Positions 10,155 to 20,214 of a stretch of 58,639 bases of DNA are shown piece after piece; position 1 is the stretch's first letter, and each line of letters begins with the position of its first letter. The DNA lies in contig CANJBQ010000013.1 of NCBI GenBank assembly GCA_947472645.1, positions 1 to 58,639 of the forward strand, given 5' to 3'. This DNA is from Burkholderiaceae bacterium (GTDB taxonomy: Bacteria > Pseudomonadota > Gammaproteobacteria > Burkholderiales > Burkholderiaceae). Position numbers and translations under genes: made by a program. A model generated the notes under the pieces. The model did no database searches, was not told where the DNA came from, and saw nothing but the letters and a program-made list of their open reading frames with translations.

Positions 10155-11959
10155 TTATCCTCCACCTGCGAAATCGCTAAAAAGGCCTCTTGAGGAATTT
10201 CAACGTTACCTACCTGCTTCATCCTCTTCTTACCTGCTTTTTGTTTCTCTAACAACTTACGCTTGCGAGAAATATCGCCACCATAACATTTTGCTAATAC
10301 GTTTTTACGTAAAGCTTTCACGTTTTCGCGCGCAATGATGTTACTACCAATCGTCGCTTGGATTGCCACATCAAACATTTGCCGTGGAATAATCTCCCGC
10401 ATCTTAGCAACGACCTCACGACCCCGATACTGACTATTCGTACGATGAACAATCACGGATAAAGCATCGACCTTGTCGCCATTAATTAATATATCTACCT
10501 TCACCACATCCGATGGACGATTTTCTTTAAACTCATAATCCATCGAGGCATAACCTCTTGAAATTGATTTGAGACGATCAAAAAAGTCCATGACAATCTC
10601 AGCCATTGGCAACTCATACGTCAGCTGAACTTGACGACCTAAATATTGCATATTGGTCTGTATGCCACGCTTACCGGTACATAAGGTAATTACTCCACCA
10701 ACATACTCTTGAGGCATATACAAATTCACTGTGACAATCGGCTCAAAGATCGTCATAATTTTGCTGGGTTCGGGCATCTTTGATGGATTATCGACAGTCA
10801 CCTTGGACCGATCACTAAGTTCCACTTGATACACAACCGTCGGAGCAGTCGTAATTAAGTCCATATCAAACTCACGCTCGAGTCGCTCTTGCACAATTTC
10901 CATATGCAATAACCCTAAAAATCCGCAACGAAATCCAAACCCTAGAGCCTGAGATACTTCAGGCTCATACATTAGGGAGGCATCATTGAGCTTGAGTTTT
11001 TCTAAGGATTCTCTGAGCGCTTCATATTGGTTGGCCTCTACGGGATAAAGTCCTGCAAAAACTTGTGGCTTGACCTCTTTAAAACCCGGCAAAGGAACTG
11101 TCGATGGAATTCGGCCCTGTTGTCCCGGAGCATGCGTAATCGTATCTCCTACCTTGGCAGCCTTAAGCTCTTTAATTCCTGCAATAATAAAACCCACTTG
11201 ACCAGCACTCAGTTCAGGGCGATCAATCGATTTTGGTGTAAATACACCAACATGGTCAACTAAATGGGTTGAGCCATTAGCCATCAACAAAATCCTGTCT
11301 TTGGGCTTTAAAGTGCCATTTTTGATGCGCACCAACATGACCACTCCAACATAATTATCAAACCAAGAGTCAACCAGTAAAGCCTGTAGTGGCGCACTAG
11401 GGTCACCCTCAGGAGGTGGGACACCAGTAATCAAGCGCTCAATCACTTCTTGGACGCCTAAACCCGTTTTTGCAGAGCAGGTGACGGCATCTGTAGCATC
11501 AATGCCAATAATATCTTCAATCTCTTGGATGGCTTTTTCGGGGTCCGCGGAAGGAAGATCGATTTTATTCAGTACCGGTACCACCTCAACGCCTAGCTCA
11601 ATCGCTGTGTAGCAATTAGCCACCGTCTGAGCCTCAACCCCCTGAGAGGCATCAACCACTAGTAAAGCACCCTCACAAGCCGATAAAGACCGACTAACCT
11701 CATAAGAGAAGTCGACGTGCCCTGGGGTATCAATCAGGTTTAAATTGTAAATTTGCCCATCTCGAGCTGGGTAGCTGAGCGCCGCAGTTTGGGCCTTGAT
11801 CGTAATACCTCTTTCCTTCTCAATGTCCATAGAATCAAGGACTTGCTCTTCCATCTCACGGTCAGAAAGACCTCCACATAGCTGAATAATACGGTCGGCT
11901 AAGGTGGATTTACCATGATCTATATGGGCAATGATGGAGAAGTTTCTTATGTTTTTCAT
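10151..11959 (-). CDS. lepA: Elongation factor 4 (LepA)
   Basis: LepA is a translational GTPase that acts on the ribosome. The reading frame is open upstream to 12007, but the ATG at 11959 is chosen. It gives the family N-terminus [19 protein letters not shown], and it has an AAGGA ribosome binding site five bases upstream, yielding 602 aa. The G domain ([23 protein letters not shown]), the EF-G-like domains and the LepA-specific C-terminus ([22 protein letters not shown]) are all present. It follows the HtrA gene and overlaps lepB. Confidence 0.97.
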   Translation of the reverse strand: MKNIRNFSIIAHIDHGKSTLADRIIQLCGGLSDREMEEQVLDSMDIEKERGITIKAQTAALSYPARDGQIYNLNLIDTPGHVDFSYEVSRSLSACEGALLVVDASQGVEAQTVANCYTAIELGVEVVPVLNKIDLPSADPEKAIQEIEDIIGIDATDAVTCSAKTGLGVQEVIERLITGVPPPEGDPSAPLQALLVDSWFDNYVGVVMLVRIKNGTLKPKDRILLMANGSTHLVDHVGVFTPKSIDRPELSAGQVGFIIAGIKELKAAKVGDTITHAPGQQGRIPSTVPLPGFKEVKPQVFAGLYPVEANQYEALRESLEKLKLNDASLMYEPEVSQALGFGFRCGFLGLLHMEIVQERLEREFDMDLITTAPTVVYQVELSDRSKVTVDNPSKMPEPSKIMTIFEPIVTVNLYMPQEYVGGVITLCTGKRGIQTNMQYLGRQVQLTYELPMAEIVMDFFDRLKSISRGYASMDYEFKENRPSDVVKVDILINGDKVDALSVIVHRTNSQYRGREVVAKMREIIPRQMFDVAIQATIGSNIIARENVKALRKNVLAKCYGGDISRKRKLLEKQKAGKKRMKQVGNVEIPQEAFLAISQVEDK

Positions 11960-12007
11960 GAATTCCTTAAACGGCTTGCTGTAGCACAACACCATATCGT
12001 GCTGCAA

Positions 12008-12019
12008 TAAGACGTCTTA
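12008..12019. repeat. Perfect 12-bp palindrome between the HtrA gene and lepA
   Basis: TAAGACGTCTTA is fully self-complementary and sits in the 75-nt spacer between the HtrA stop codon and the lepA start. It has operator-like symmetry, but no regulator is known from the sequence and a palindrome of this length can occur by chance. Confidence 0.3.
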
Positions 12020-12034
12020 ACGTATTGTAACGGT

Positions 12035-13237
12035 TTAGGATTTTCGGGGCATTTCTATTTCAACAACAGGTACATTGACATCACGGACTGCACCTTTATG
12101 CCAAACTTGGAGTTTTACCTTCGTACCTGGTTTAATTTCACTAACAGCCTTCGTTAGTTCGACACCTTTTTCAATATCTTTATCGTTAACTTTCAAAATC
12201 ACATCTCCGACCTCAATCCCCGCCTGCGCAGCAGGTGCATTAGGATCTAAAGCACGTATCAATACGCCACGCGGCTTACCCGTAAAGCCGAGATTTTCTG
12301 CCAATTCTTTATTGAGTTCTGTAATAGTCACGCCAATTCGCCCTCGAACAACGCGGCCACTTGCCCTTAAAACATCAGAAATTCGAATCGCTTCATCAAT
12401 TGGAATTGCAAATGAAATGCCCATAAACCCACCGGAACGGGTAAAAATTTGAGAGTTAATGCCAATTGCCTCACCACGAGTATTAATCAGAGGCCCACCG
12501 GAATTGCCAGGGTTAATGGCGACGTCAGTCTGTATAAATGGGGTAATACTATCGTTAACCTCACGACCCTTTGCTGAAATAATCCCAGCACTGACCGTAT
12601 TGTCAAAGCCAAATGGGGAACCAATCGCCAAGACCCATTCGCCCACCCGAACTTTGGAAGATTCACCAATCGGTAACTTCGTCAGATTCGTTGCTTCTAT
12701 TTTGACGAGTGCAATATCTGTTTTGGGATCAGAGCCAATCAACTTCGCTTTAAATTCTCGCTTATCCGTTAATGTGACATAGATGGCGGTTGCCCCTTCT
12801 ACGACATGCGCATTGGTCAAAATATAACCGCTTGCATCAATCACAAAGCCAGATCCAGTGCCTCGATCCTGCTCCTGAGACTTCGGCGCTGCTTGATTGG
12901 GAGGTTTTTGTTGACCAGGAGGAGTTTGTTGTTGAGGTAAATTCGGGAAAGGGATACCTAAAAAACGACGCAATAAATCAGCCTGATCTTGCGGCGTCAA
13001 ATTGGAAGGAACTTGATAAACTGTGACTTTTTCTGTTGTGCGAATATTAACAACGGCTGGACTGGCTTTTTCAACTAAATCAGCAAAGTCGGCAATAACT
13101 CGCCTTGAACTTGGGGGAGTGACTATGGTCGAATCTTGGGGCGCAGGAGAAGATGTCTGAGCTAACAAAGATGGGGCTAGCAAGGACAGCATCGATACTA
13201 GAAATACGCGCATTAACGCAAATCGACCACTTTTCAT
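12035..13237 (-). CDS. mucD: HtrA/DegQ-type periplasmic serine protease, one PDZ domain
   Basis: This trypsin-like S1C protease would degrade misfolded envelope proteins in the periplasm. An N-terminal signal peptide (hydrophobic core about residues 10-24, probable cleavage after SLLA) is followed by a Pro/Gln-rich linker loop (about 95-125). The catalytic triad is His144 (LTNAHVV), Asp174 (DPKTDIALV) and Ser246 (NPGNSGGPL). Only one PDZ domain is seen (about 295-390), and the protein stops at 400 aa, whereas MucD and DegP have two PDZ domains. It lies 36 nt after fabF and before lepA. The rpoE-rseA-rseB genes that usually precede mucD-lepA in related genera are absent here. Confidence 0.93.
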   Translation of the reverse strand: MKSGRFALMRVFLVSMLSLLAPSLLAQTSSPAPQDSTIVTPPSSRRVIADFADLVEKASPAVVNIRTTEKVTVYQVPSNLTPQDQADLLRRFLGIPFPNLPQQQTPPGQQKPPNQAAPKSQEQDRGTGSGFVIDASGYILTNAHVVEGATAIYVTLTDKREFKAKLIGSDPKTDIALVKIEATNLTKLPIGESSKVRVGEWVLAIGSPFGFDNTVSAGIISAKGREVNDSITPFIQTDVAINPGNSGGPLINTRGEAIGINSQIFTRSGGFMGISFAIPIDEAIRISDVLRASGRVVRGRIGVTITELNKELAENLGFTGKPRGVLIRALDPNAPAAQAGIEVGDVILKVNDKDIEKGVELTKAVSEIKPGTKVKLQVWHKGAVRDVNVPVVEIEMPRKS

Positions 13238-13272
13238 CGTTGATAAATAATGATGTTGTTGAAAATAATATT

Positions 13273-14517
13273 TTATAGTCTTTTGAAGACTAGCGTACCG
13301 TTGGTGCCACCAAAGCCAAAGTTGTTTTTGACGGCAATATCGATTTTTAGATCCCTTGCCGTGTTGGCACAGTAGTCCAAATCACATTCAGGATCTTGAT
13401 TAAAAATATTGATCGTTGGCGGAGATTTTTGATGATGTAGCGCTAAAACGGTAAATACGGCCTCTAATCCCCCTGCACCACCCAATAAATGACCGGTCAT
13501 GGACTTGGTAGAGTTCACAATAATTTTCTTGGCGTGATCACCAAGCGCCGCCTTAATCGCGTCTGTCTCATTTTTATCACCGAGCGGTGTAGAAGTTCCG
13601 TGGGCATTGACATAATCAACTTGATCCACATTAACCCCAGCATCCTTCAAGGCATTGAGCATACAGCGACGAGGACCATCCATATTGGGGGCTGTCATGT
13701 GATAAGCATCACCACTCATCCCAAATCCTGCTAGTTCTGCATAAATTTTTGCGCCGCGTGCTTTGGCATGTTCATACTCTTCAATGACCATCACACCACC
13801 CCCCTCACCGAGAACAAAACCATCACGGTCTTTATCCCAAGGTCTAGAAGCAGTTAATGGGTCATCATTACGGACGGATAATGCTCTTGCCGCAGCAAAA
13901 CCACCAATCCCTAAAGGTGAAACAGTCGACTCTGCACCACCCGCAATCATAACATCAGCATCACCATACTGAATCAAACGTGCCGCCAATCCTAAACTGT
14001 GAAGGCCTGTCGTACATGCGGTTACCGCACCTAAATTAGGACCCTTGAGATTCAACAAGATACTTAAATGACCGGAAATCATATTAATAATCGAACCTGG
14101 GACAAAAAATGGGGAAATACGACGAGCACCACGCGCCGTGTACTCTTTGTGAGTGGCTTCTATCATCGGCAATCCACCAATTCCTGAGCCAACCAACACG
14201 CCACAACGCTCGGTATTTTCTTCAGTAATAACAATGCCGCTGTCGACAAATGCTTGCATTCCTGCTGCCACACCATAATGGATAAAACTATCCATATGTC
14301 GGGCTTCTTTGGCGGAAATGTAATCTTCGATCTGAAAATCCTTCACCTCTCCGGCAAAATGCACGGATAAGTCCGAATGATCAAATTTGGCAATGGTTTG
14401 AATGCCCGATTTCCCAGCGAGGAGGTTGTCCCACGCTGAGTGAACTGTATTACCGACGGGACTTACTAAACCTAGACCGGTTACGACAACACGGCGTTGG
14501 CTTTTTCCATCAAACAC
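13273..14517 (-). CDS. fabF: 3-oxoacyl-[ACP] synthase II
   Basis: FabF elongates acyl-ACP with malonyl-ACP in fatty acid synthesis. The Cys-His-His triad is Cys168 (AVTACTTG), His306 ([12 protein letters not shown]) and His343 ([12 protein letters not shown]). The length is 414 aa, normal for KAS II. It starts 5 nt after the acpP stop codon, in the conserved fabH-fabD-fabG-acpP-fabF cluster. Confidence 0.97.
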   Translation of the reverse strand: MFDGKSQRRVVVTGLGLVSPVGNTVHSAWDNLLAGKSGIQTIAKFDHSDLSVHFAGEVKDFQIEDYISAKEARHMDSFIHYGVAAGMQAFVDSGIVITEENTERCGVLVGSGIGGLPMIEATHKEYTARGARRISPFFVPGSIINMISGHLSILLNLKGPNLGAVTACTTGLHSLGLAARLIQYGDADVMIAGGAESTVSPLGIGGFAAARALSVRNDDPLTASRPWDKDRDGFVLGEGGGVMVIEEYEHAKARGAKIYAELAGFGMSGDAYHMTAPNMDGPRRCMLNALKDAGVNVDQVDYVNAHGTSTPLGDKNETDAIKAALGDHAKKIIVNSTKSMTGHLLGGAGGLEAVFTVLALHHQKSPPTINIFNQDPECDLDYCANTARDLKIDIAVKNNFGFGGTNGTLVFKRL

Positions 14518-14522
14518 TAAGC

Positions 14523-14762
14523 TTAGCCTTTAGCTTTCGAGGAAGCAAAATCAATTGCTAACTGAACTGTAGTGATCTTCTCTGCCTCTTCGTCAGGAAT
14601 CTCAATACCAAATTCATCTTCTAAAGCCATTACCAGTTCAACGGTATCGAGAGAATCAGCGCCGAGGTCGTTAACAAATGATGACTCATTTTTAACCTCT
14701 GCTTCTGTGACGCCTAATTGCTCGGCGACAATTTTCTTTACTCGTTGTTCAATGTTGTCCAT
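14523..14762 (-). CDS. acpP: Acyl carrier protein
   Basis: ACP carries the growing acyl chain in fatty acid and lipid A synthesis. The 79-aa acidic protein has the phosphopantetheine site [13 protein letters not shown] with Ser37. A strong GGAGG ribosome binding site stands five bases before the ATG, which fits its high expression. It is between fabG and fabF; the cognate activating enzyme AcpS is encoded at 5714. Confidence 0.98.
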   Translation of the reverse strand: MDNIEQRVKKIVAEQLGVTEAEVKNESSFVNDLGADSLDTVELVMALEDEFGIEIPDEEAEKITTVQLAIDFASSKAKG

Positions 14763-14818
14763 GCGTTCCCTCCAGGGATGTTGTTAAATTAAAAGTATTT
14801 TATCAGTTTCGTAAAGCT

Positions 14819-15577
14819 TTATGCGAGATATAAACCCCCATTGACGTGCAAAGTGGTTCCAGTGACGTATCCAGCCTGTTCAGAGGCCAAAAAAACGACG
14901 GCATTTGCAACATCAACGGTACTTCCTAGCCTACCTAGTGGAATATTCCCTTTTAAACTATTTTGCTGCTCTTCAGATAAAGCGCGGGTCATATCAGTGT
15001 CAATAAAGCCTGGCGCCACACAATTGACCGTAATATTGCGACTACCGATTTCTCTAGCCAAAGCTCTTGTCATACCAGCCACTCCAGCTTTGGCCGCTGC
15101 ATAGTTGACCTGACCTGGATTACCCATATGACCAACAATCGATGTCACATGAATAATTCTGCCACCTTTGGCACGCATCATGGGTCTTAAAACAGCGCGA
15201 CTTAAACGAAAAACTGCCGATAAATTCGTCTGAATCACCGCGTCCCACTCCTCATCTTTCATGCGCATCGCCAATTGATCCTGAGTAATCCCAGCATTGT
15301 TGACCAAAATATTCAACCCGCCATACTCTTTGACGATGGCTTCAATAGCTTGTTCACCAGCGCCAGCCTCAGTCACATTAAGAACAATACCTTTACCAGC
15401 GGTTTTAATCTGTGCACCACTAACCAAAGCTTGCGTGATACCTTGCGCACCCGACTCAGAAGTCGATGTACCGATGACCAAAGCGCCAGCATTTGCAAGC
15501 CCAAGAGCGATCGCTTGACCAATTCCTCTTGAGGCACCCGTCACTAGGGCAATTTGCCCATTTAAGTCGATATTCAT
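14819..15577 (-). CDS. fabG: 3-oxoacyl-[ACP] reductase
   Basis: FabG reduces 3-oxoacyl-ACP with NADPH. It is a classical short-chain dehydrogenase of 252 aa: nucleotide-binding TGASRGIGQAIA near residue 14, NNAG near 93, catalytic Ser in HVTSIVGHMG, and Tyr/Lys in VNYAAAKAGVAG. The C-terminus YVTGTTLHVNGGLY is typical. It follows fabD by one nucleotide and precedes acpP by 56 nt. Confidence 0.97.
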   Translation of the reverse strand: MNIDLNGQIALVTGASRGIGQAIALGLANAGALVIGTSTSESGAQGITQALVSGAQIKTAGKGIVLNVTEAGAGEQAIEAIVKEYGGLNILVNNAGITQDQLAMRMKDEEWDAVIQTNLSAVFRLSRAVLRPMMRAKGGRIIHVTSIVGHMGNPGQVNYAAAKAGVAGMTRALAREIGSRNITVNCVAPGFIDTDMTRALSEEQQNSLKGNIPLGRLGSTVDVANAVVFLASEQAGYVTGTTLHVNGGLYLA

Positions 15578-15578
15578 C

Positions 15579-16529
15579 TTATTGGTTTAAACCTTCTAAC
15601 ACTTCAGAAATACTGGTTGGGTCATAAATATTCATTATTTTAATATTTCCATCAATGCGCTTGACCATGCCTGCTAAAACTTTTCCAGGACCACACTCTA
15701 TGATATGTGTCACTCCATGTTGTGCCATCAACCGAATCGTTTCAACCCACCTAACCGGTGAATATGCCTGACGTATTAAGGCATCCTTAATCCCAAGAGG
15801 GTCATTAATCACAGTCACATCAACATTGTTAATGACGGGGATACCCGGTGAGCTAATCGAAACGTTCTTTAAATAAATGCTTAACTCTTCAGCCGCCGGA
15901 CGCAATAAACTGGAATGAAATGGCGCTGAAACATCTAAAGGTACCGCCAGTTTTGCACCCGCAGGTTTTGCATGAGCGCACGCATAATCTACCGCTTCTT
16001 TATGACCCGCAATGACAACTTGGCTAGGCGCATTAAAGTTGACAGGGTCTAAAGTTTTACCGGTGGCCGCCTGTGTATCAAGACAAAGTTGACGAACTTG
16101 GTCATCACTCATACCAACAATCGCTGCCATTCCTCCAGCACCGACAGGTACCGCATTTTGCATTGCCTTAGCCCTAAACTTCACTAAAGGTACCGCATCA
16201 TGAAACCCCATGGCGCCCGCCGCAACGTAAGCCGTGTACTCACCCAAACTATGACCTGCCAACATCATGGGGACCGAACCACCTGCAGATAACCAAGCAC
16301 GATAAATGGCAATGGCGCTAGTGAGCATGACAGGTTGGGTATTTTCTGTGAGAGCTAAGGTCTCTTTCGGCCCCTCTTGAATCATTTTTCCAATATCAAA
16401 TCCTATCGAGTGTGATGCCTCTTCTAATGTGCTTTTGACAACCAAGTTGTCGATAAAAGCATCTAACATCCCAACCGTTTGAGAACCTTGTCCAGGAAAT
16501 ACAAAAGCAATCTTTTTTTCCATATCCAC
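15579..16529 (-). CDS. fabD: Malonyl-CoA--ACP transacylase
   Basis: FabD transfers malonyl from CoA to ACP. The motif FPGQGSQ is near residue 11 and the active-site serine is Ser94 in AGHSLGEYTAYV; the His of the dyad is expected in APFHSSLL, which is present near 203. The length is 316 aa. fabH is 33 nt upstream and fabG one nucleotide downstream. A second ATG at codon 3 is an equally possible start. Confidence 0.97.
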   Translation of the reverse strand: MDMEKKIAFVFPGQGSQTVGMLDAFIDNLVVKSTLEEASHSIGFDIGKMIQEGPKETLALTENTQPVMLTSAIAIYRAWLSAGGSVPMMLAGHSLGEYTAYVAAGAMGFHDAVPLVKFRAKAMQNAVPVGAGGMAAIVGMSDDQVRQLCLDTQAATGKTLDPVNFNAPSQVVIAGHKEAVDYACAHAKPAGAKLAVPLDVSAPFHSSLLRPAAEELSIYLKNVSISSPGIPVINNVDVTVINDPLGIKDALIRQAYSPVRWVETIRLMAQHGVTHIIECGPGKVLAGMVKRIDGNIKIMNIYDPTSISEVLEGLNQ

Positions 16530-16562
16530 TATTTTTTTATCATCAATCTTGATTCAACTATC

Positions 16563-17549
16563 TTAGTAACGTATACATGCCGCGCCCCAGGCAAAACCAC
16601 CTCCAACACCCTCTAATAACAAATGTTGTCCGCGTTGAATTTTGCCGGTACGAATACCATTATCAAGTGCAAGTGGTACAGAAGCCGCCGACGTATTGCC
16701 ATGATCATCAACAGTAACAATGACGTGATCATTAGTAATCCCTAATTTTTTAGCTGTGCCTTGCATAATGCGGATATTAGCTTGGTGCGGAATGAGCCAA
16801 TCAATTTGTGAAGGCAGTAAATTAGCCTTTTGCAAAACTTCTTGACCTACTTGCTCAAGCACCCTGACCGCCAGCTTAAAAACAGCAGGCCCATCCATGA
16901 CCAAAAATCCTGATCCTTCAATTGCGCCATCCTTGGCATGACCTGGAATACACAAAATATTGCGCTGAGATCCATCGGCATGAACCGCTGTACTTAAAAT
17001 ACCAGGAGTCGAACTCGCTTCAAGAATCACTGCACCCGCGCCATCACCGAATAAAACACACGTCGTGCGATCCTCAAAATTTAGAATCCGTGAAAAAATT
17101 TCTGCACCAATTAATAGGATGCGACGATTCGCCCCACTCGTGATGAGAGAATTAGCTAAATGAAGCCCATAAACAAAACCAGAACATACTGCCTGAACAT
17201 CAAAAGCAGCGCATTCACTGGTAATGCCTAATTTATGCTGAACAATACAAGCGGTACTGGGAAAACCTCCAATATTGTCGGGTGTTGATGTTGCAAGAAT
17301 AATCATGTCAATATCTTGGACATTAATATTCGCCGCCGCAATCGCCTGACGCGCCGCATGAACAGCCAAATCGCTGGTCATCTCATCAGAACTTGCGAAG
17401 TGACGCGCCTTGATTCCGCTGCGTGAAAAAATCCACTCATCGCTCGTTTCAATGCCTTTCGTGCGAAGCTGATCGGTCAATTGAAAGTTGTCGACGCGAT
17501 TCATCGGTAAATAACTTCCAGTGCCAGTAATATTTGCAAATACAGTCAT
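16563..17549 (-). CDS. fabH: 3-oxoacyl-[ACP] synthase III
   Basis: FabH condenses acetyl-CoA with malonyl-ACP to initiate fatty acid synthesis. The triad is Cys122 ([14 protein letters not shown]), His255 ([10 protein letters not shown]) and Asn285 ([15 protein letters not shown]). The length is 328 aa and the C-terminal GGGFAWGA motif is complete. It is 5 nt downstream of plsX. Confidence 0.97.
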   Translation of the reverse strand: MTVFANITGTGSYLPMNRVDNFQLTDQLRTKGIETSDEWIFSRSGIKARHFASSDEMTSDLAVHAARQAIAAANINVQDIDMIILATSTPDNIGGFPSTACIVQHKLGITSECAAFDVQAVCSGFVYGLHLANSLITSGANRRILLIGAEIFSRILNFEDRTTCVLFGDGAGAVILEASSTPGILSTAVHADGSQRNILCIPGHAKDGAIEGSGFLVMDGPAVFKLAVRVLEQVGQEVLQKANLLPSQIDWLIPHQANIRIMQGTAKKLGITNDHVIVTVDDHGNTSAASVPLALDNGIRTGKIQRGQHLLLEGVGGGFAWGAACIRY

Positions 17550-17554
17550 GTTGG

Positions 17555-18628
17555 TTATTTTATATCGGTAATTTCTGGATCTTTAAATTCTTCAATTTCT
17601 TCAGCACTTTTCATGTGTAAATCTTCAACGTTTTCAAAGGCTTTTTGAATATTTTCAACCATATGATTTTTGGCAGCTTCGTAAGCTCGGACGAGTGCTA
17701 TGTAAAAAGCAAAGCGATCAGCAGATCCATGACTTTTAATAACAAGACCTTTTAAACCGAGAAGCATCGCACCATTGTATGTGCGATGATCTACTCGTTT
17801 TTTAAACCGTAACAAAATAGGGAGCGCTAAGAAGGCGATAAACTTAGTCAACAGTGAACGACCAAACTCCTCCTTAATCATCTGGGAGATCATACTCGCC
17901 AAACCTTCACTCGTTTTTAAAGCGACATTACCCACAAAACCATCACAGACAACCACATCGGTGGTTCCTTTAAAAATATCATTACCTTCGACATTGCCAT
18001 AAAAGTTGAGTTGGCTTTGCCGCAGTAACTCGCCTGCTTGCTTAACCACTTCATTACCCTTGATCACTTCTTCACCAATGTTGAGTAAACCAATCGTGGG
18101 CCGTTCATTTTTCTCAATCACCCTCACCATAACATCCGCCATGAGAGCAAACTGTAATAGATGCATCGGCTCACAATCCGAATTCGCGCCAAGATCTAAT
18201 ACCGTTGTTCCTGTGCCTTTTTGATTGGGCAAGCGCGTAGCAATCGCCGGCCGGTCAATACCAGGTAATGTTTTTAATACATAACGAGAAATCGCCATTA
18301 AGGCGCCCGTATTACCGGATGAAACAGTGGCCTGTGCCGTATTCAATTTAATTTGCTCAATAGCAACACGCATCGAAGAATCTTTTTTTCTTCGTAAAGC
18401 AATTTCAATAGAGTCGTTGCTAAGAACAACTTCCGTTGCATGAACAATTTGAATGCGACTTTTAATCTCTTTACTAGCTTTACGTAATGAATACTCGATC
18501 TCAGTACTATGACCAACTAAGATTAATTGACTATCGCTAAACTCATGCAGTAAATCAAGACAAGCGGGAACAGTTATCGATATCCCATGGTCACCACCCA
18601 TGACATCTACGGAAATGGTGACAGTCAT
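17555..18628 (-). CDS. plsX: Phosphate acyltransferase PlsX
   Basis: PlsX makes acyl-phosphate from acyl-ACP for PlsY, linking fatty acid and phospholipid synthesis. The N-terminus [18 protein letters not shown] is characteristic, and [13 protein letters not shown] and [17 protein letters not shown] follow. At 357 aa it is slightly long because of an acidic C-terminal tail. It lies between rpmF and fabH, as in most proteobacteria. A 106-nt spacer with several inverted repeats separates it from rpmF. Confidence 0.97.
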   Translation of the reverse strand: MTVTISVDVMGGDHGISITVPACLDLLHEFSDSQLILVGHSTEIEYSLRKASKEIKSRIQIVHATEVVLSNDSIEIALRRKKDSSMRVAIEQIKLNTAQATVSSGNTGALMAISRYVLKTLPGIDRPAIATRLPNQKGTGTTVLDLGANSDCEPMHLLQFALMADVMVRVIEKNERPTIGLLNIGEEVIKGNEVVKQAGELLRQSQLNFYGNVEGNDIFKGTTDVVVCDGFVGNVALKTSEGLASMISQMIKEEFGRSLLTKFIAFLALPILLRFKKRVDHRTYNGAMLLGLKGLVIKSHGSADRFAFYIALVRAYEAAKNHMVENIQKAFENVEDLHMKSAEEIEEFKDPEITDIK

Positions 18629-18647
18629 TTCAAGAATTTTTTTGTAA

Positions 18648-18667
18648 AAGACGGCTGATGCCGTCTT
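18648..18667 (-). terminator. Hairpin between rpmF and plsX, possible attenuator
   Basis: There is a perfect 8-bp stem AAGACGGC / GCCGTCTT with a 4-nt loop, about 20 nt before the plsX start. On the minus strand the stem ends in TTTT, then ACAAAAAAA. It could be a weak terminator or attenuator that lowers plsX relative to ribosomal protein L32, or a processing or stability hairpin. The T tract is short, so full termination is unlikely. Confidence 0.4.
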
Positions 18668-18676
18668 ATCAAATGT

Positions 18677-18721
18677 ATGAATTCCTCGAAAGAATTCATC
18701 ATATATTTAAACCCTAGGGTT
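18677..18721. repeat. Two further inverted repeats in the rpmF-plsX spacer
   Basis: ATGAATTC (18677-18684) pairs perfectly with GAATTCAT (18692-18699) over a 7-nt loop, and AACCCTAGGGTT (18710-18721) is a perfect 12-bp palindrome only 14 nt before the rpmF stop. With the neighbouring AAGACGGC hairpin this makes three symmetric elements in about 75 bp. Roles in mRNA processing or in regulating plsX-fab are possible but not shown. Confidence 0.5.
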
Positions 18722-18734
18722 CAAAATCAATGGA

Positions 18735-18914
18735 TTAATCGTTTTTAGTTTTAACAACTTTGCGGCCACGATAATAGCCTGATGGGCTAATGTGATGACG
18801 CAAATGAGCTTCGCCAGTCGTTGGCTCAACTGCCAAAGATGGGGCAACTAAAAAGTCATGAGCACGGTGCATGCCACGCTTTGAAGGGGATTTTTTATTC
18901 TGTTGGACGGCCAT
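18735..18914 (-). CDS. rpmF: 50S ribosomal protein L32
   Basis: Translated from the ATG at 18914, this gives a 59-aa basic protein: [20 protein letters not shown], then [20 protein letters not shown], then [19 protein letters not shown]. It matches L32, including the N-terminal [16 protein letters not shown] stretch and the GYYRGRKV end. An AGGAG site stands six bases before the ATG. It lies between yceD and plsX, the standard order. Confidence 0.97.
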   Translation of the reverse strand: MAVQQNKKSPSKRGMHRAHDFLVAPSLAVEPTTGEAHLRHHISPSGYYRGRKVVKTKND

Positions 18915-18979
18915 AGTTAACTCCTAAGTAATCCAATATTTTACATGAATCGCAAAATAATTCCAAGCAATTTAGGTAT

Positions 18980-19594
18980 TTACGCGTCAAATTTGAGCTT
19001 TTTTAAACCTAAAAAAGGATTTTCAGCGGATGAAATAGGCTCTATGGCAATGGGAGAGCTATCGCTTTGATTCACGATTCCTGGGGCCAGGATGATTTCA
19101 GGACGACACTGCTCAATCCGATGTTTGGGGATTAAGGGTAAGCTCAATAACACTTCATCTTCAAATAACTCAATTAAATCAAATTGATGGCTATTTAATA
19201 AAGCATCTTCATGATCAATCTCTAAGGGGAAATTCTCAACCGCCTCCTCCGTGTCTTGCAACAAAAACTGGGAGGTAAATTGCATCTCTTCTTCATAGTT
19301 GTTTAAACATCGCTGACACTCTAAAGGGTAAGCAAAGGATAAATGAATGGAAAAGCGATACTCCTGCATTTGATTCGCCTGTTCATCCGCCCAAGTGAGA
19401 ATCTCCCAATAAACCCCTTTTTGAATCACATCAAACTCTGGATCTTTTTGTTGAATCTCATCGACCAAACGCGGCAAATCCCGAAATGGTAAAAAACCTT
19501 TACTATGAAAACTCTGTCCTGACTTAAAATCAACTTTACGCAAATTTGCTAGACTGAAGGTCACTTCCTGAACGGGCTTATTTTTAAGAGACAT
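18980..19594 (-). CDS. yceD: YceD/DUF177 family protein, 23S rRNA accumulation
   Basis: YceD proteins are linked to 23S rRNA accumulation and sit upstream of rpmF in most bacteria, as here. Family features are the PLECQRCLNNYEEE segment with its CxxC near the centre, the acidic region after it, and the C-terminal NPFLGLKKLK. The frame is open to a TTG at 19618. The ATG at 19594 (204 aa, MSLKNKPVQEV) is preferred because it avoids overlap with the divergent maf gene. No strong ribosome binding site decides the matter. Confidence 0.9.
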   Translation of the reverse strand: MSLKNKPVQEVTFSLANLRKVDFKSGQSFHSKGFLPFRDLPRLVDEIQQKDPEFDVIQKGVYWEILTWADEQANQMQEYRFSIHLSFAYPLECQRCLNNYEEEMQFTSQFLLQDTEEAVENFPLEIDHEDALLNSHQFDLIELFEDEVLLSLPLIPKHRIEQCRPEIILAPGIVNQSDSSPIAIEPISSAENPFLGLKKLKFDA

Positions 19595-19617
19595 CTGTAT
19601 TTCTATCCGAGTAAACA

Positions 19618-20214
19618 ATGAAAGAACAACCTGATCTTATTCTAGCCTCTTCTTCAAAATATCGAAAAGAATTATTAAGTCGTTTGGGTATCCCTTTTTC
19701 GACGAGCTCTCCAAGCATCGATGAAACGCCTCTTCAAGGGGAAACAACCGATCAATTGATAGAGCGCTTATCCAACCAAAAAGCCGCGGTGGTTGCGGCA
19801 CAATTCCCGAGCGCCTGGGTGATTGGCTCCGATCAAGTTGCTGACCTGAAGGGGGTTGCGATCGGCAAACCAGGTAACCATGAAAAGGCCCTCGCCCAAC
19901 TCAAAATGATGCAGGGTAAAACTGTTACCTTTAAAACGGGCCTTTGCTTAATGCAGCAGGTATCCAAAAGGTCAATTTACATGTGCGTCCCAACAATGGT
20001 GAGATTTCATGAACTCGATGATGCCACCTTAGAAAATTATTTACACATCGAAAAACCTTATGATTGTGCTGGAAGCGCGAAATCTGAAGGCATGGGGATT
20101 ATCTTGTTATCCGAAATCAACAGTAACGACCCTACTGCACTCATTGGTTTACCTCTCATCGCCTTGACAGGATTGCTGCGAACCGTCGGATTTATGATTC
20201 CTCGCCCATTATGA
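19618..20214 (+). CDS. Maf-family nucleotide pyrophosphatase, YceF type
   Basis: Maf proteins hydrolyse modified or non-canonical nucleoside triphosphates. The N-terminal LILASSSKYRKELLSRLG and the SIDET motif are clear. The key region reads VIGSDQVADLKG, the SDQV form typical of the YceF (m7GTP-preferring) subgroup rather than the ADT form of YhdE. The length is 198 aa. It is divergent from yceD and overlaps the next gene by four bases (ATGA). Confidence 0.94.
   Translation: MKEQPDLILASSSKYRKELLSRLGIPFSTSSPSIDETPLQGETTDQLIERLSNQKAAVVAAQFPSAWVIGSDQVADLKGVAIGKPGNHEKALAQLKMMQGKTVTFKTGLCLMQQVSKRSIYMCVPTMVRFHELDDATLENYLHIEKPYDCAGSAKSEGMGIILLSEINSNDPTALIGLPLIALTGLLRTVGFMIPRPL

Noticed and set aside
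10151..12007. Extended lepA start with 16 extra residues
   Set aside because: The family N-terminus begins at the ATG at 11959, which has an AAGGA site at good spacing.
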